Assembly: GCA_033558025.1 (NCBI GenBank)
Contig: JAUCEF010000009.1
Coordinates: 2,852,001-2,916,000, forward strand
Length of the DNA: 64,000 nt
Direction: 5' to 3'
From: Phytophthora sp. 'mugwort'
Lineage: Eukaryota; Oomycota; Peronosporomycetes; Peronosporales; Peronosporaceae
The notes beneath the pieces are model-generated. The model did no database searches. It was not told the origin of the DNA and saw only the letters and a list, made by a program, of their open reading frames with translations. A program made the position numbers and the translations under genes. This document shows positions 21,630 through 30,640 of the stretch, piece by piece. Positions within the stretch are counted from its first letter, which is position 1; each line of letters begins with the position of its first letter.

Positions 21630-22952
21630 ATGTCTTCCTCGAGACCGTCAGGAAGCAGCTCGTCCTGCTGCGGCGTCACCAAGCGAGGCGCACCATGTTC
21701 CATCTCCTATGGCCTCAACCACGACGGCTTTTGCAAGTTCCACACACCCAACGCGCGCCAATGTCTCGGTGTCTCCCGCACTTCGGGCCAGCGCTGTAGA
21801 ATCAAATGGGACCTCGACGACTCTGGCTACTGCATGCACCACCGTTCCCAGGCCCCCATTTCACCCACCACAACCGTTCCCAACGCCTGTCGAGGCCTCA
21901 CCAAGCGTGGAACTCCCTGCTCCGTCTCGTGGGGACTAAATGCCGACGGATTCTGCAAGTATCACGTGCCCAACGCCGCTCAGTGCAAAGGACTTGCGCG
22001 CGCCACTGGACGTCGCTGCAAGATCAAATGGGGGCTGAACAATCGAGGCTATTGCCAGTTCCACCGGCGAGTGGAAGCTCCAGTTGCAAGGCAGTGCGAG
22101 GCGGTGGTGGCAACCATGGGTCGTCGCTGTATGCAGACGGTGGGGATTGACGCTGACGGGTTCTGCACAGCTCATCGGGTGGTGAAGATGGAGCTACCAA
22201 TGTGTCAAGGCCTCCTGCCAGAGTCGAATGAATCCTGTAAGAATAATGCAAAGATCCGGTACGACTATTGCTGTGCAGCTCATGATCCAGCCTTTGCGAC
22301 GTCGTACATGGCGCCGAATACGTTTAGCGACCCCGGACTGAGGAGCAGCGTGGAAGGAGACCTTGTCAAATTTTTCAAGGGACGAGATCTGTACCATGGT
22401 GGTAAATTGGATTTGAATACGGTAGGCATGGTAGAGCTGGATCATATTCTGGAGAAGCAGTGCTTCGCGTATGCTTGCCAGCGTCTGGACTTTCAAGATG
22501 GGGACGAGGAGGCGCAGGATATGACGTCCCTGCTGAAGAAAAAGGTCGTGAACGATCTGCCGAATTTGTGCCTTACGCGTGCGACTACGAACAAAATGAA
22601 AGGTGCGGCTGTGTCCAAGTTTCTTGATGATTCGCTGACTGGGCACCGAGAATCCAAAACGTTTGCAGACTATTTGTTGGCCGAGAAACGCGATGGTACA
22701 CGTTTATCACGCGACGTGACTCGAAAGATCAGAAGCGAGATGGGAGCGGCACTTCGAAGATGTCAGCTCAAATTGACTGAAATGGCAGAAGCGTCTGCGT
22801 TCAAGAGACTCCATGCGGAGTTACAGCAGTTGTACGTGGACATGGATCTTCATGTGCCTCATAGTGGCGAGTCAAAACCAAAAGATGCCGTGGCTGTGGT
22901 CGAAACTGATGATGATGAGTCCAAAAGATGCCGTGGCTGTGGTCGAAACTGA
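21630..22952 (+). CDS. Protein with six Cys3His repeats (frameshifted C-terminus)
   Basis: This single open frame encodes 440 residues. The ATG at 21630 is the first in frame. Residues 13-218 hold six copies of a C-x(9-10)-C-x(11-13)-C-x(2)-H unit, for example CGVTKRGAPC followed by GFCKFH. The first four are the most alike and are spaced about 25-40 residues apart; the fifth and sixth are degenerate. Such units are expected to bind zinc, but I cannot name a partner. Residues 230-430 are helical and charged with no recognised domain. The last 10 residues (SKRCRGCGRN) come from a 43-bp tandem duplication that shifts the frame. Without it the protein would read on to about position 23023 (ending SISSAP). 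No intron is evident. The function is unknown. Confidence 0.7.
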   Translation: MSSSRPSGSSSSCCGVTKRGAPCSISYGLNHDGFCKFHTPNARQCLGVSRTSGQRCRIKWDLDDSGYCMHHRSQAPISPTTTVPNACRGLTKRGTPCSVSWGLNADGFCKYHVPNAAQCKGLARATGRRCKIKWGLNNRGYCQFHRRVEAPVARQCEAVVATMGRRCMQTVGIDADGFCTAHRVVKMELPMCQGLLPESNESCKNNAKIRYDYCCAAHDPAFATSYMAPNTFSDPGLRSSVEGDLVKFFKGRDLYHGGKLDLNTVGMVELDHILEKQCFAYACQRLDFQDGDEEAQDMTSLLKKKVVNDLPNLCLTRATTNKMKGAAVSKFLDDSLTGHRESKTFADYLLAEKRDGTRLSRDVTRKIRSEMGAALRRCQLKLTEMAEASAFKRLHAELQQLYVDMDLHVPHSGESKPKDAVAVVETDDDESKRCRGCGRN

Positions 22953-22963
22953 TGATGATGAGT
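22878..22963 (+). repeat. 43-bp tandem duplication in coding sequence
   Basis: Two adjacent identical copies start with CCAAAAGATGCCGTGG at 22878 and 22921. The length is not a multiple of three, so translation leaves the original frame in the second copy and stops 10 codons later. The perfect identity of the copies shows that the event is recent, or an assembly artefact. Confidence 0.9.
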
Positions 22964-22975
22964 ACGTGCTAGTTG

Positions 22976-23328
22976 ACTCGGCATCCACAGACTCTTGGAC
23001 CGTGTCGATATCAAGCGCACCGTAAAAGTTGAAGGGCGACACGCAAGGCTAAGCGTAGATGCTAAGGCTTTTGTCCCGGGGGCTGCTCGATCGGCAACGA
23101 CGGATTCGCAGAAAAAGTGCCAAAGTGGTAAAGCCGAATGAAGTCGAGATTGAACCTGCGCGTGTCAACTACAGCGTTGGTTCAAATGTTAATACCGCGA
23201 TCAAGCCCATAGAGCAAGAAGCGACAAGGAAGCAGACAGAAATGAAAAAGAAAGCAGGAACCAAGCAGCTGTCATCAGAATCTACCTCCGAAGTTGCCGT
23301 AAAGGAAGAAGATGGCGATGTGGAATAG
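22976..23328 (+). pseudogene. Possible 3' remnant with PAM2-like motif and charged ORF
   Basis: After the Cys3His-repeat gene, two further plus-strand frames look like coding leftovers. One (22976-23140) includes RLSVDAKAFVPGA, which fits the PAM2 pattern LNxxAxxFxP used to bind the MLLE domain of poly(A)-binding protein. The other (23059-23328) is an 89-codon lysine- and glutamate-rich frame with an ATG. They overlap in different frames, so they could be a decayed 3' end of the upstream gene or chance. No splice pattern joins them convincingly. Confidence 0.3.
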
Positions 23329-23615
23329 TCGGTCAATATGCCAGCACGAAGTGGAAATGTTCCGACCCTGTTTTTTTTTGCCAGCTCGTTTGAGCTGATC
23401 TTTTTATTTGTTTTTGTTCTGATTATCTTACTTTTCGTTTTCACTTTTTCGCATGCAAATGAGTCAAACGACTCAACTATATACCGGCTTCTGTTCATGT
23501 CAAGCCGACGGACAAGATCGGTAAGATCTCTCTTGTGCGGCGCTTTATCAAGTTTCATGCAGACATAAAAAGTATCACGGCTGCCAACGTTGTCAGACGC
23601 GTCTTCCGCTTGGAA

Positions 23616-25586
23616 TTACTTGCACGCGTGCGGGACAGTGCAGATCGACAACCGTCTGGAGATTTCGTCGAACGTGGGACGATCATGGGGATTCCGGCTC
23701 CAGCATCTCTCGATAATCCATTTTAGTTCTGGAGTAACCTTCTTGTCGCGAATCTGCGGGCGGTTGCCATCTTTTGCGAACAGAACTGCGGCAAACGGGC
23801 CCTTACCGACGAACTGACGAAGGTTCTGCTGATACGGCTCCTCTTCGTGGAGAACCTCGTTCATCAAGACGCCGAACGAGTAAACATCCGTCTTCTCATT
23901 GGCTAGCATACTGGAACTCAGTAGCTCCGGCGCCATGTACGCTGCTGTACCTCCAGCGATACCCTCGAAGTCAACGTCTTCATCGCCGTCGCCGTTGGAT
24001 CCGCTGAGAATGTGCGACGACGTGGCGCTGGCCGCTTTGGCGCGGAATGTGGCAAGTCCAAAGTCAGCGATCTTAGCGTGGAAGTCGTCGGTAATCAGCA
24101 CGTTCTGTGGCTTCAGGTCGCCGTGCGTCACGTTGCACTCGTGCAGCTGGGCCATACCGTACGTGATACCTAGCAGGATATTGAGCTTAACGCGGCCATC
24201 CGTCATCTTGGCCTCGACTTTCGAGTCCTCACAGTAGTGCAGCAGGTAGCTGAGACTTCCCTTCGGTACGTACTCCATGACGAGGCTGACGGGGTTGAGC
24301 GTGTAACCGTAAAGCTGTACAATGTTGGGGTGGTCTCCGAGCATACCAAGGATAAATGTCTCGCGGATGAACATCAATCGCTCCTTCTTGGTAAGTTTGG
24401 CAGCGTGCAGTTTCTTAATGGCCACTTGCTTGTCGTTCCAGGTGCCTTTGTATACGATACCGAACCCGCCTTGCCCCAATAGTTCTGCACTTTCATCAAT
24501 CACTAGATCGTCCTTGAAATCTAGCTGTGTGAGGTTGCTCTTCGGCATGAAGTTATTATCTCCCTCTTCATCTATGTTGGTGAATGCGTACCGGAGCTGT
24601 GCGGTGGCGCGAACCAGTTCTGGTTTGGTGATTACTTCAACTGGCATCTGTCGTTGATGTTGCAAGAGCCGTTCAAAGTGTCGATCACGAAGAAGTTTGT
24701 TCTCGTAGTAGTCACCTCTTTTGTCCTGTTGGAGCAAGGCTGGAGATCCACCAATAAAGTGGCGTGAGACGGCTTTGGTCATGTCTGGCGATCCATCTTT
24801 GCGGCATGGAATCCACGCCGGGAGGGCATCCGCTGGATGCCAACGCTGTGCTTGGTTCTGGACCCACTCCTTGGCTTTGGTTGTGCGCAGGTCTGGCATG
24901 CCGGACTTCGTGACAGGTATATCACGTGGAACGCCTTCTGGTCGTCGCGGAAGCTTAGCAGTCTTCTGGTCCCTGCTCACACTCTTGGTTGCATTGCTGG
25001 CAGAGTTCAGCCCCATCTTCTCCATCCTTTGGACGACCTCGTGGGATGATTTGAAGCGCATGTCAAGCGCACCATTCTTCGTGTAGTGAAGCTGGGGACT
25101 CGATGGCGCCGGGGGAGGAACCGCAGCTGATGTGGCAGTCTTGTTAAGCTGCTGGGCGAGTGCCTGCGAGCTCTTATATCGCTTGTCCAGCTCCTGACTC
25201 TTCGTATAGTGCAAGTTGCCGGTCGACGGAGCTGCAGCCGCCTGGGCAACGGCAGCCTGGGAGCTGGCGTAGCGCATGTCCAGGGCGCCACTCTTGGTGT
25301 AATGAAGCTCCGAGCCGGACAAGTGACTACTGCTCTTGGGCTTCGAGTAACAAGCTGACGACGTGCCAGAATCGCCAGACTCCATGGCGACATGGGAGCT
25401 ACTGTAGCGCATGTCCAGGGCTCCGTTTTTAGTGTAGTGAACATCCGACGACGCGGATGTGCTGCTGCTGCGACTGCCTCCCCCTCCGTAACTCGAGTAT
25501 CCGCCAGAGTAACTGGAAGAGACAGCGGCGCGTGAACTGCTATAGCGCATGTCCAACGCCCCACTCTTCGTGTAGTGGAGACTCAT
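23616..25586 (-). CDS. TKL-type protein kinase with N-terminal HYTK repeats
   Basis: The chosen start at 25586 gives 656 residues. Residues 2-182 carry five clear copies of a 20-residue unit, (L/V)HYTKxGALDMRYxSSxxA, and two degenerate copies lie near 222 and 258. Residues 365-650 form a complete kinase domain: glycine loop GQGGFG (372-377), K391 in VAIKK, catalytic loop HGDLKPQN (488-495), DFG (508-510), GTAAYMAPE (546-554) and a C-lobe Arg in HDRPTF. HGD in place of HRD marks it as a non-RD tyrosine-kinase-like (TKL) enzyme, expected to phosphorylate Ser/Thr in signalling. An ATG 48 codons upstream (25730) is less likely because an oomycete-type initiator lies between the two. It is intronless. 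The repeat function is unknown. Confidence 0.85.
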   Translation of the reverse strand: MSLHYTKSGALDMRYSSSRAAVSSSYSGGYSSYGGGGSRSSSTSASSDVHYTKNGALDMRYSSSHVAMESGDSGTSSACYSKPKSSSHLSGSELHYTKSGALDMRYASSQAAVAQAAAAPSTGNLHYTKSQELDKRYKSSQALAQQLNKTATSAAVPPPAPSSPQLHYTKNGALDMRFKSSHEVVQRMEKMGLNSASNATKSVSRDQKTAKLPRRPEGVPRDIPVTKSGMPDLRTTKAKEWVQNQAQRWHPADALPAWIPCRKDGSPDMTKAVSRHFIGGSPALLQQDKRGDYYENKLLRDRHFERLLQHQRQMPVEVITKPELVRATAQLRYAFTNIDEEGDNNFMPKSNLTQLDFKDDLVIDESAELLGQGGFGIVYKGTWNDKQVAIKKLHAAKLTKKERLMFIRETFILGMLGDHPNIVQLYGYTLNPVSLVMEYVPKGSLSYLLHYCEDSKVEAKMTDGRVKLNILLGITYGMAQLHECNVTHGDLKPQNVLITDDFHAKIADFGLATFRAKAASATSSHILSGSNGDGDEDVDFEGIAGGTAAYMAPELLSSSMLANEKTDVYSFGVLMNEVLHEEEPYQQNLRQFVGKGPFAAVLFAKDGNRPQIRDKKVTPELKWIIERCWSRNPHDRPTFDEISRRLSICTVPHACK

Positions 25587-25662
25587 GCTGGCAACTATTA
25601 AGGCGTTGAGGTTGGGACGCTGGGCTGTTGGTCTTGAGTGTTGGTCTTGGGGGCTTGATGTG

Positions 25663-25678
25663 AGATTGAAAAGTGAAA
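25663..25678 (-). promoter_or_regulatory. Oomycete Inr/FPR-like core promoter of the kinase gene
   Basis: On the minus strand TTTCACTTTTCAATCT matches the oomycete initiator plus flanking region consensus (about GCTCATTYYNCAWTTT) at most positions. It lies about 80 bp upstream of the ATG at 25586 and downstream of the ATG at 25730, so transcripts would start after the first ATG. Confidence 0.45.
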
Positions 25679-25865
25679 GGCCGCGAGGTCTAAATTTATG
25701 AATAGAAATGAAAGGGATTTGTGTAGCCATCTGACGTGCCTACTTCAACATGGTCAAGAGTTTAAGTCTGTGCCTCTCTGAGGTCTGCTACTGTCTTTCG
25801 TTATTAGTGCCAGAGGCGTCAGTATTTTGCTCCATCCATCAGAGAGTTCGTGTGCTGGGCTGACT

Positions 25866-25881
25866 CTTCATTTTTCATTCT
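25866..25881 (+). promoter_or_regulatory. Oomycete Inr/FPR-like core promoter
   Basis: CTTCATTTTTCATTCT fits the oomycete Inr/FPR consensus at 13 of 16 positions and lies about 36 bp before the ATG at 25917. It supports the plus-strand reading of the next gene over the long opposite-strand frame. Confidence 0.5.
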
Positions 25882-25916
25882 ACTGGCAAATTAGTCCCTC
25901 CTAAACGCCAAAGCGT

Positions 25917-26606
25917 ATGACTGGAACAAACGTTCGTCGCTGGTTTGCACGTGTCTTCGGTGATTGCCTGAAAGGGAGACGCAACGATGAAACGTATGTC
26001 GACTGGGTCCACTGTGTGGGCAAGGAGGGTACCAGCAGAATGGCGCTCACGCCTGTGTCTTCGATCACCATCTCGCCAGTTCGTCTGCAGCCTTGTGCTC
26101 CTACTACCAGCGATGAACTCAATGTACTGGAGGCCCCAGAGCTTTGGACTGAGACCAACCGGCTCGTCAATGCGGCCGCAGCCTGGCAGATTCGTCGCGT
26201 GATGCCTGTTGATGTTGCGACGCTGGACGAGTTGGAATTGGAAGACAAGATAAGATCGGAGCTTGCTAGGCGCTTCAAGGATGCTCCTATCCTCATGGTT
26301 TTGCGTGCGGATAACAAGACGCTGCGTCAACTGCCTCTCGAACTTCTGTCTACGGAATCGTTTGCGCGGCTCACGCTGCTTGAGAGACGAGCAATTCATA
26401 ATGTGCTCGCACAGCGACCTACTGGATGGAACGAGACTCAACGTTCGCTCTATGCTGCGCGAGAACGTGAGCTGATCATCGCTGCGAATGAGGAAGCAAG
26501 TGGGTCTAATGGATGTGGCAGATGGGCCAACGATTCGCTTTACATGGTGGAGCCGACTTGTACCTACTCGACGTACGCTCAAGACCCACGTGATTGGGAC
26601 GAGTAG
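25917..26606 (+). CDS. Hypothetical protein, 229 aa
   Basis: This intronless frame of 229 codons follows a good core promoter. The N-terminal 40 residues are basic, with an Arg/Phe-rich start (MTGTNVRRWFARVFGDCLKG). Residues 90-200 look like an all-helical domain with regular hydrophobic spacing (LDELELEDKIRSELARRF, LTLLERRAIHNVLAQRP, LYAARERELIIAANEEA). The tail holds several Tyr and Cys. I recognise no family. The 255-codon frame on the other strand lacks helical patterning and a promoter and is taken as a shadow. It is divergent from the kinase gene with about 330 bp between start codons, so a shared promoter region is possible. Confidence 0.55.
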   Translation: MTGTNVRRWFARVFGDCLKGRRNDETYVDWVHCVGKEGTSRMALTPVSSITISPVRLQPCAPTTSDELNVLEAPELWTETNRLVNAAAAWQIRRVMPVDVATLDELELEDKIRSELARRFKDAPILMVLRADNKTLRQLPLELLSTESFARLTLLERRAIHNVLAQRPTGWNETQRSLYAARERELIIAANEEASGSNGCGRWANDSLYMVEPTCTYSTYAQDPRDWDE

Positions 26607-26875
26607 TGGGAGATGCACAAGCCCGGTACACAACGTACTCAAGTTGTACTACTAGTATGTGTCTATTCAATGAAACCTCTTGTCATACACCAGTAAAGTT
26701 CGTGAATCTCCTCAACGTTGTGGGCGTTTCCTTAGTCATCGTCCTCCGAGGCGTTGAACGAATGCCGGACTCAACTTTTGCAAGTGGACAGACCGGATAG
26801 GAGAAGACTCGAGGAATTCAGACCTGACAAATAACACCCGGAAATGGTAGATTGCCGGTTTGGGAGGCCGATAAG

Positions 26876-28059
26876 TTAGTACCTCTCAAAAACCGAAGGA
26901 TGAGGTGGCCATGAGCATGGAGATTCGATATCCACCGTCTCTCGTAACCCTGTGGCTTTGGATAATTCGCCATCACTTCGATTTGCTGCGTCACCCGACA
27001 TTCGATTCGTGCATGCTGACTTCAATCCCCAAGCAAACTTGCACTGCTCCTCAACTGCTCCTTGAACATCGTGCATTTGGTCTTCTAGCCGACCAAGACG
27101 AGTTTCAACGTTAGATATTTTACCCATGAGTGCACTTGACATGTCACTGAGTTGGCGACTAAGGTCAGTGATTGCCGTCACCAATTTGTCTGATTCGAGT
27201 GAGCAGCTACTGCATGACTCCGGTAGTGGCGGTGTTTTGCTATCCGTCTGCACATCATCATTAACAGCAAAATCCTCCTCACTCACACTTGGTCCGTTCT
27301 CACAAGCAAGTCGCACAGCGGCCTGAAGCACCACCAAGTTGACACAATTCTGTCAGTTCAAAAACCTTCGCATCCCATCCGGCTCACAAACTTCCTTAGC
27401 TAACGTACACGGGCATCAACTTGCCGTCCTGTGAATATTGGTGCCGGTGGCGTCATCCTCGATTCGCTAGTCGCACTAATCTGCACTGGTGTCTCGCTCG
27501 ACACGCGCCGGGCACGCCGTCGAGTCTGCCCTTCGTCTGACTGCTTCACCTTCAGGTGCTGCAGAATACTGGCTGCGTGGTTGGCCACAGCAGTGGGCAA
27601 CACATGATTCTCCACAGTAGGCTTGATCTCAGGCCTTCTGCTGCTCTCCTGGGGCTGCGACCACACAGCCTCCTCACTCCGCTTCTGCCTCTGCAGTTCC
27701 CGTCGCTTCTGCGCCACTGCCGCCGCCGCGTCCGCCACGATCGCGAGTCTCCGCGCCACGAACTGTTGGGACAGGAACTGGGTCACGCTCAGCGACGGGA
27801 AGCAGCGGAACTCATTGCGCAGCAGGCGGAAGGCGCTCTCCACGAAGCGCGCGTCCGTCTTCCCGTACAGGTCGTAGCCTCGGTCCACTAGGAACTGGGC
27901 CACGGCGCGCGACGAGTCCAGCAGCAGGAAGTGCAGTACACGGAGAAGTTCTGACACGTCCCCGGCCTCTAGAATCAACGCGCCCAGGTGCGGGTACTGG
28001 GCAGCGCGCAACAGCTTCCGTAGCCGCTCGGCGGCGTTGCGCACGTCCTCCTCGCCCAT
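26876..28059 (-). CDS. CEP44: CEP44-like centriolar protein (two exons)
   Basis: The joined coding sequence is 28059-27409 and 27349-26876 (374 residues). The first exon carries the conserved CEP44 domain at residues 5-125: LRKLLRAAQYPHLGALIL, then VAQFLVDRGYDLYGKTDARFVESAFRLLRNEF, close to the human pattern ...NDLRFIDAVYKLLRDQF. A basic linker and, in exon 2, a coiled coil (LVTAITDLSRQLSDMSSALMGK... RLGRLEDQMHDV) follow, as in the animal protein of about 390 residues. The 59-bp intron 27350-27408 begins GTACGT and ends CTGACAG in phase 0. An upstream in-frame extension to 28323 has no homology, so the ATG at 28059 (MGEEDVRN) is preferred. In animals CEP44 binds microtubules in centrioles; oomycete zoospores have basal bodies, so the role is plausible. 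Confidence 0.8.
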
Positions 28060-28336
28060 GTTGTCCAAATTGAACCACTGTACAGCTCTAATAATACTGC
28101 TTGTTAAATTTATACTAATTAAGTATTCTGCAAAGCGCAAGTAATGTAAACCTGAGATTGTGCCCCATCCTCTAATATGCCTCACCCCTAAATATGATAC
28201 CGTATTAATTACAGATTTGTCAGATCGGAGCCCACCTAAATTATTTTTTTGCGAGTTGCAGGTCAACCTCAAATGGCGACGCCAGGCGAGCCCAGGGTGC
28301 CGATTTTCACTTTTCATTGTCAATTTCGAGTCGTGC

Positions 28337-28600
28337 CGATGAAGCCCAAGTTCACGGTGGAAGAGAAGCTATCTGTAGTCCAAGAAGTGGAGGCTTCGAG
28401 TGTCCGGTTGCCAAGAAGCATAAGCTCCACAGGAAGACAGTGAGCACGTGCAGCAGTTGATAAGGAGGATAGCATTCAGTACTCGAACATTTACAACATG
28501 GATGAGACTATGTTCCTTAACCACAGTCGCAACGCGACCATCGAATTCCGTGGGGCCAAGGACGTCAGCATGAAGTCGTTTGGCTTCGCTATGATGACGA
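28337..28600 (+). pseudogene. Pogo/Tigger-like DDE transposase remnant
   Basis: Two short plus-strand pieces match this superfamily. A helix-turn-helix start (MKPKFTVEEKLSVVQEVE) lies at 28339-28410. A DDE-domain piece at about 28475-28600 reads SNIYNMDETMF...RGAKDVSMKSFG, which corresponds to the N-x-DET strand followed by the KGAK motif. Most of the gene is deleted between them. The hairpin at 28664-28684 may belong to the same element. Confidence 0.5.
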
Positions 28601-28663
28601 AGTGGTCAAGATTCAATACCCCCATCTCATAATAGTGCCCCACCTGTAATAGCCCCATGTAAG

Positions 28664-28684
28664 CGTGGGGCACTATGCCCCACG
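28664..28684. repeat. Perfect short palindrome (9-bp arms)
   Basis: CGTGGGGCA and TGCCCCACG flank a three-base spacer. Related GTGCCCCAC and AGCCCCATG words occur just upstream (28635-28660), so several GGGGC/GCCCC boxes cluster here between the transposase remnant and the 3' end of the ERGIC3 gene. Confidence 0.6.
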
Positions 28685-28857
28685 GGGCAGTACCTCGCAC
28701 GTTTTACAGTACTTAACATTCATATTATGAATGTGGCGCATCGACGGAAAACATAGAAGTGCATTCAATTGTTTCTTGACGGGAATAAGGAAATCGACAG
28801 TCTATCGCCGTGGCTTTGCTACATGTATTCTGTTGCAATCATGGGAGGACGCAGCTG

Positions 28858-30390
28858 TTAACCAACCTTGGTCACGCCGCCGGTGGTTGAAACGCGACGG
28901 CGAACGTGCAGCGAGTTGTACATGAACGAGTCCACAAAGCCCGCAATCTGAGCACATCACAAAGCACACAATTAGTACAACAGCTTGAAGATATAATGCC
29001 GACTTTTGACAATAGTAGACGCACTGAGATAACGCCGCCGACGATGGCGCAAATCTTGGTTAGGAAGTGAGTGAACGGCATGCGGTCGTTCTCCACCTTC
29101 ACCATGAACGGAGAGAGATCAAACACAAAGAAAGTTCCTGCGGTATGAAAAAGTAGATGAATAGTATTAGAACCATGACCCTGAGCTGAAGACTGCTAGT
29201 CCAGGTAAACTCACCCGGAAGCGACGTCATCTGACCACGTGGGTTTAAGTAGTTGCCCTGCTGGGTCACGGAGAACTGCCCAATGGAAGAAGATTAGCTC
29301 TCAATAGTTATGAGCACAACCACAACATACCACGCACCTGGTACGAGTGGATCGCGTTCTCGTCGATATCGCTGTAGATCGTAGGCACAATTTTGATGTA
29401 GTATTGAAACACACCGCCAGCTGTATCGCATCAAGTCAGGTCAGCAACAAGTTAATCACCCAATCAGCCAGCAGTTCAGTGCAATAGAGTACACGATCAC
29501 TTACACTGCTCCGTGATCTTCGAGACGCCATCAAGAGGCCCAGTGATGCCGGGCATGGGCTCGCCGAACGACAGGCTGTGGATAATGTGGCTCGAGTTGT
29601 ACGAGTGTTCCTGACCGGGTCGGAACTGGTGCACCAGCCGTCCCAGACGGTGGAACGTGCGTCCTAGTGCAACGTGGAAGTTGCCAGCGACGCGGTTCAC
29701 AAACATCTTACCCGTAAAGCGGCAGCCCTCTCCGTCCTGCGCGAGCTTCTCGGCCTCGATGATCTCGCGCACACACTGCTCCTTCTGCTCGGCCTCTTCC
29801 AGCGACAGGTCGCTGTTGATAAAAGCTTCCTTCACCTCCTCGCATGTGTTGCAGCATTCGCTGCCTGCCGGGTGCTTGGCTCCGTAGCAACTGCCACAGT
29901 ATCCGGCGGGCACGTCCGTCTTGGCCTGCTCCTCGGCGAGCTCATCGGTAATCATGGAGATAGGGCGGCCGATGGCGTTTCCGTCGGCGTCCAATCGCGT
30001 CTTGAGCACCGTCTGGTGCATATTAACCTGCAGCTCGCCGGCCACGTCCATGGCGTTGATGTGCGCGTCGCGACAGTTGACAGCCAGGAAACTCACGTCC
30101 AGATTCACCTGCAGCTTATCACTCAGCGAAGAGTCCACAACCATGTGCTCGTGCGTGTTGAGACTCCAGTAGGCGCTCAGCTCGGACAGGAAGAGGATAG
30201 CCATAACGATGCCCGCCACGATGGACACGGTGGCGCCGAACTCCGTCTGCACCTTGAACTCGCGGTGCATCTTGGGGTACACGTCCACCTTCTTCAGTGC
30301 ACGGCGCGCCGAGCGGGATACGGCGCTCTCGTGTGCGTCATTGCCCAGGCCGCCGTCGTCCACGTCACTCTTGACGGCGCGTTGCCGCAT
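28858..30390 (-). CDS. ERGIC3: ERGIC3/ERV46-type ER-Golgi cycling protein (five exons)
   Basis: Exons: 30390-29505, 29420-29338, 29275-29215, 29137-29025 and 28947-28858, giving 410 residues. All introns are GT-AG and 59-84 bp long; the last has a TACTAAT branch site. The N-terminus holds VDVYPKMHREFKVQTEFGATVSIV followed by transmembrane segment 1. The luminal part has CGSCYGA and CCNTCEEVKEAF, a Cys pattern typical of ERGIC3. Exons 2-5 restore GGVFQYYIKIVPTIY, FSVTQQGNYLNP, FDLSPFMVKVENDRMPFTHFLTKICAIVGG and a second membrane span with AGFVDSFMYNS, in the same order as the human protein (383 residues). In the family it cycles between ER and Golgi in COPII/COPI vesicles as a cargo receptor. 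The start at 30390 is the first in-frame ATG; an upstream non-coding exon is possible because CTGACAG-like acceptors precede it. Confidence 0.88.
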
Positions 30391-30640
30391 CTTCTTCCTA
30401 TTACGTGAATGCCTCTTTGCCGCGTGGAGATACTGGATAGAGTCACTAAACGCTGCTGTCACAAAATTGTGTAAAACCTAGTTTGCAAGCCAGAACTCAT
30501 GTGGTGTACGTAATCCATGCTTACGTGCAACATGGGCTCAATTGCTAAGCGGACGCCGACGGACGAGGGACGTTCAAGCGACCGCTGTGCTGATGGAAGT
30601 GACAGTTAGTGCTCGAGCTGCAGAAGTTTGTGAAGCCAAA
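30391..30640. promoter_or_regulatory. Shared upstream region of two divergent genes
   Basis: Only 250 bp separate the start codons of the ERGIC3-like gene (minus) and the F-box/TFIIS-like gene (plus). Both promoters must lie here or overlap the 5' ends. I could not place a clear Inr/FPR. Confidence 0.45.

Noticed and set aside
25875..26642. 255-codon minus-strand frame opposite the 229-aa hypothetical gene
   Set aside because: It lacks helical or domain patterning and a promoter; the plus-strand frame has an oomycete core promoter just upstream and regular amphipathic helices.
28264..28443. Longer plus-strand ORF starting before the pogo-like fragment as a host gene
   Set aside because: Only the MKPKFTVEEK part resembles a known family, and the downstream DDE piece is in a separate broken segment.
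29674..30408. 244-codon plus-strand frame rich in His, Val and Leu
   Set aside because: It is the exact antisense shadow of ERGIC3 exon 1; high GC in a conserved gene keeps the opposite strand open.
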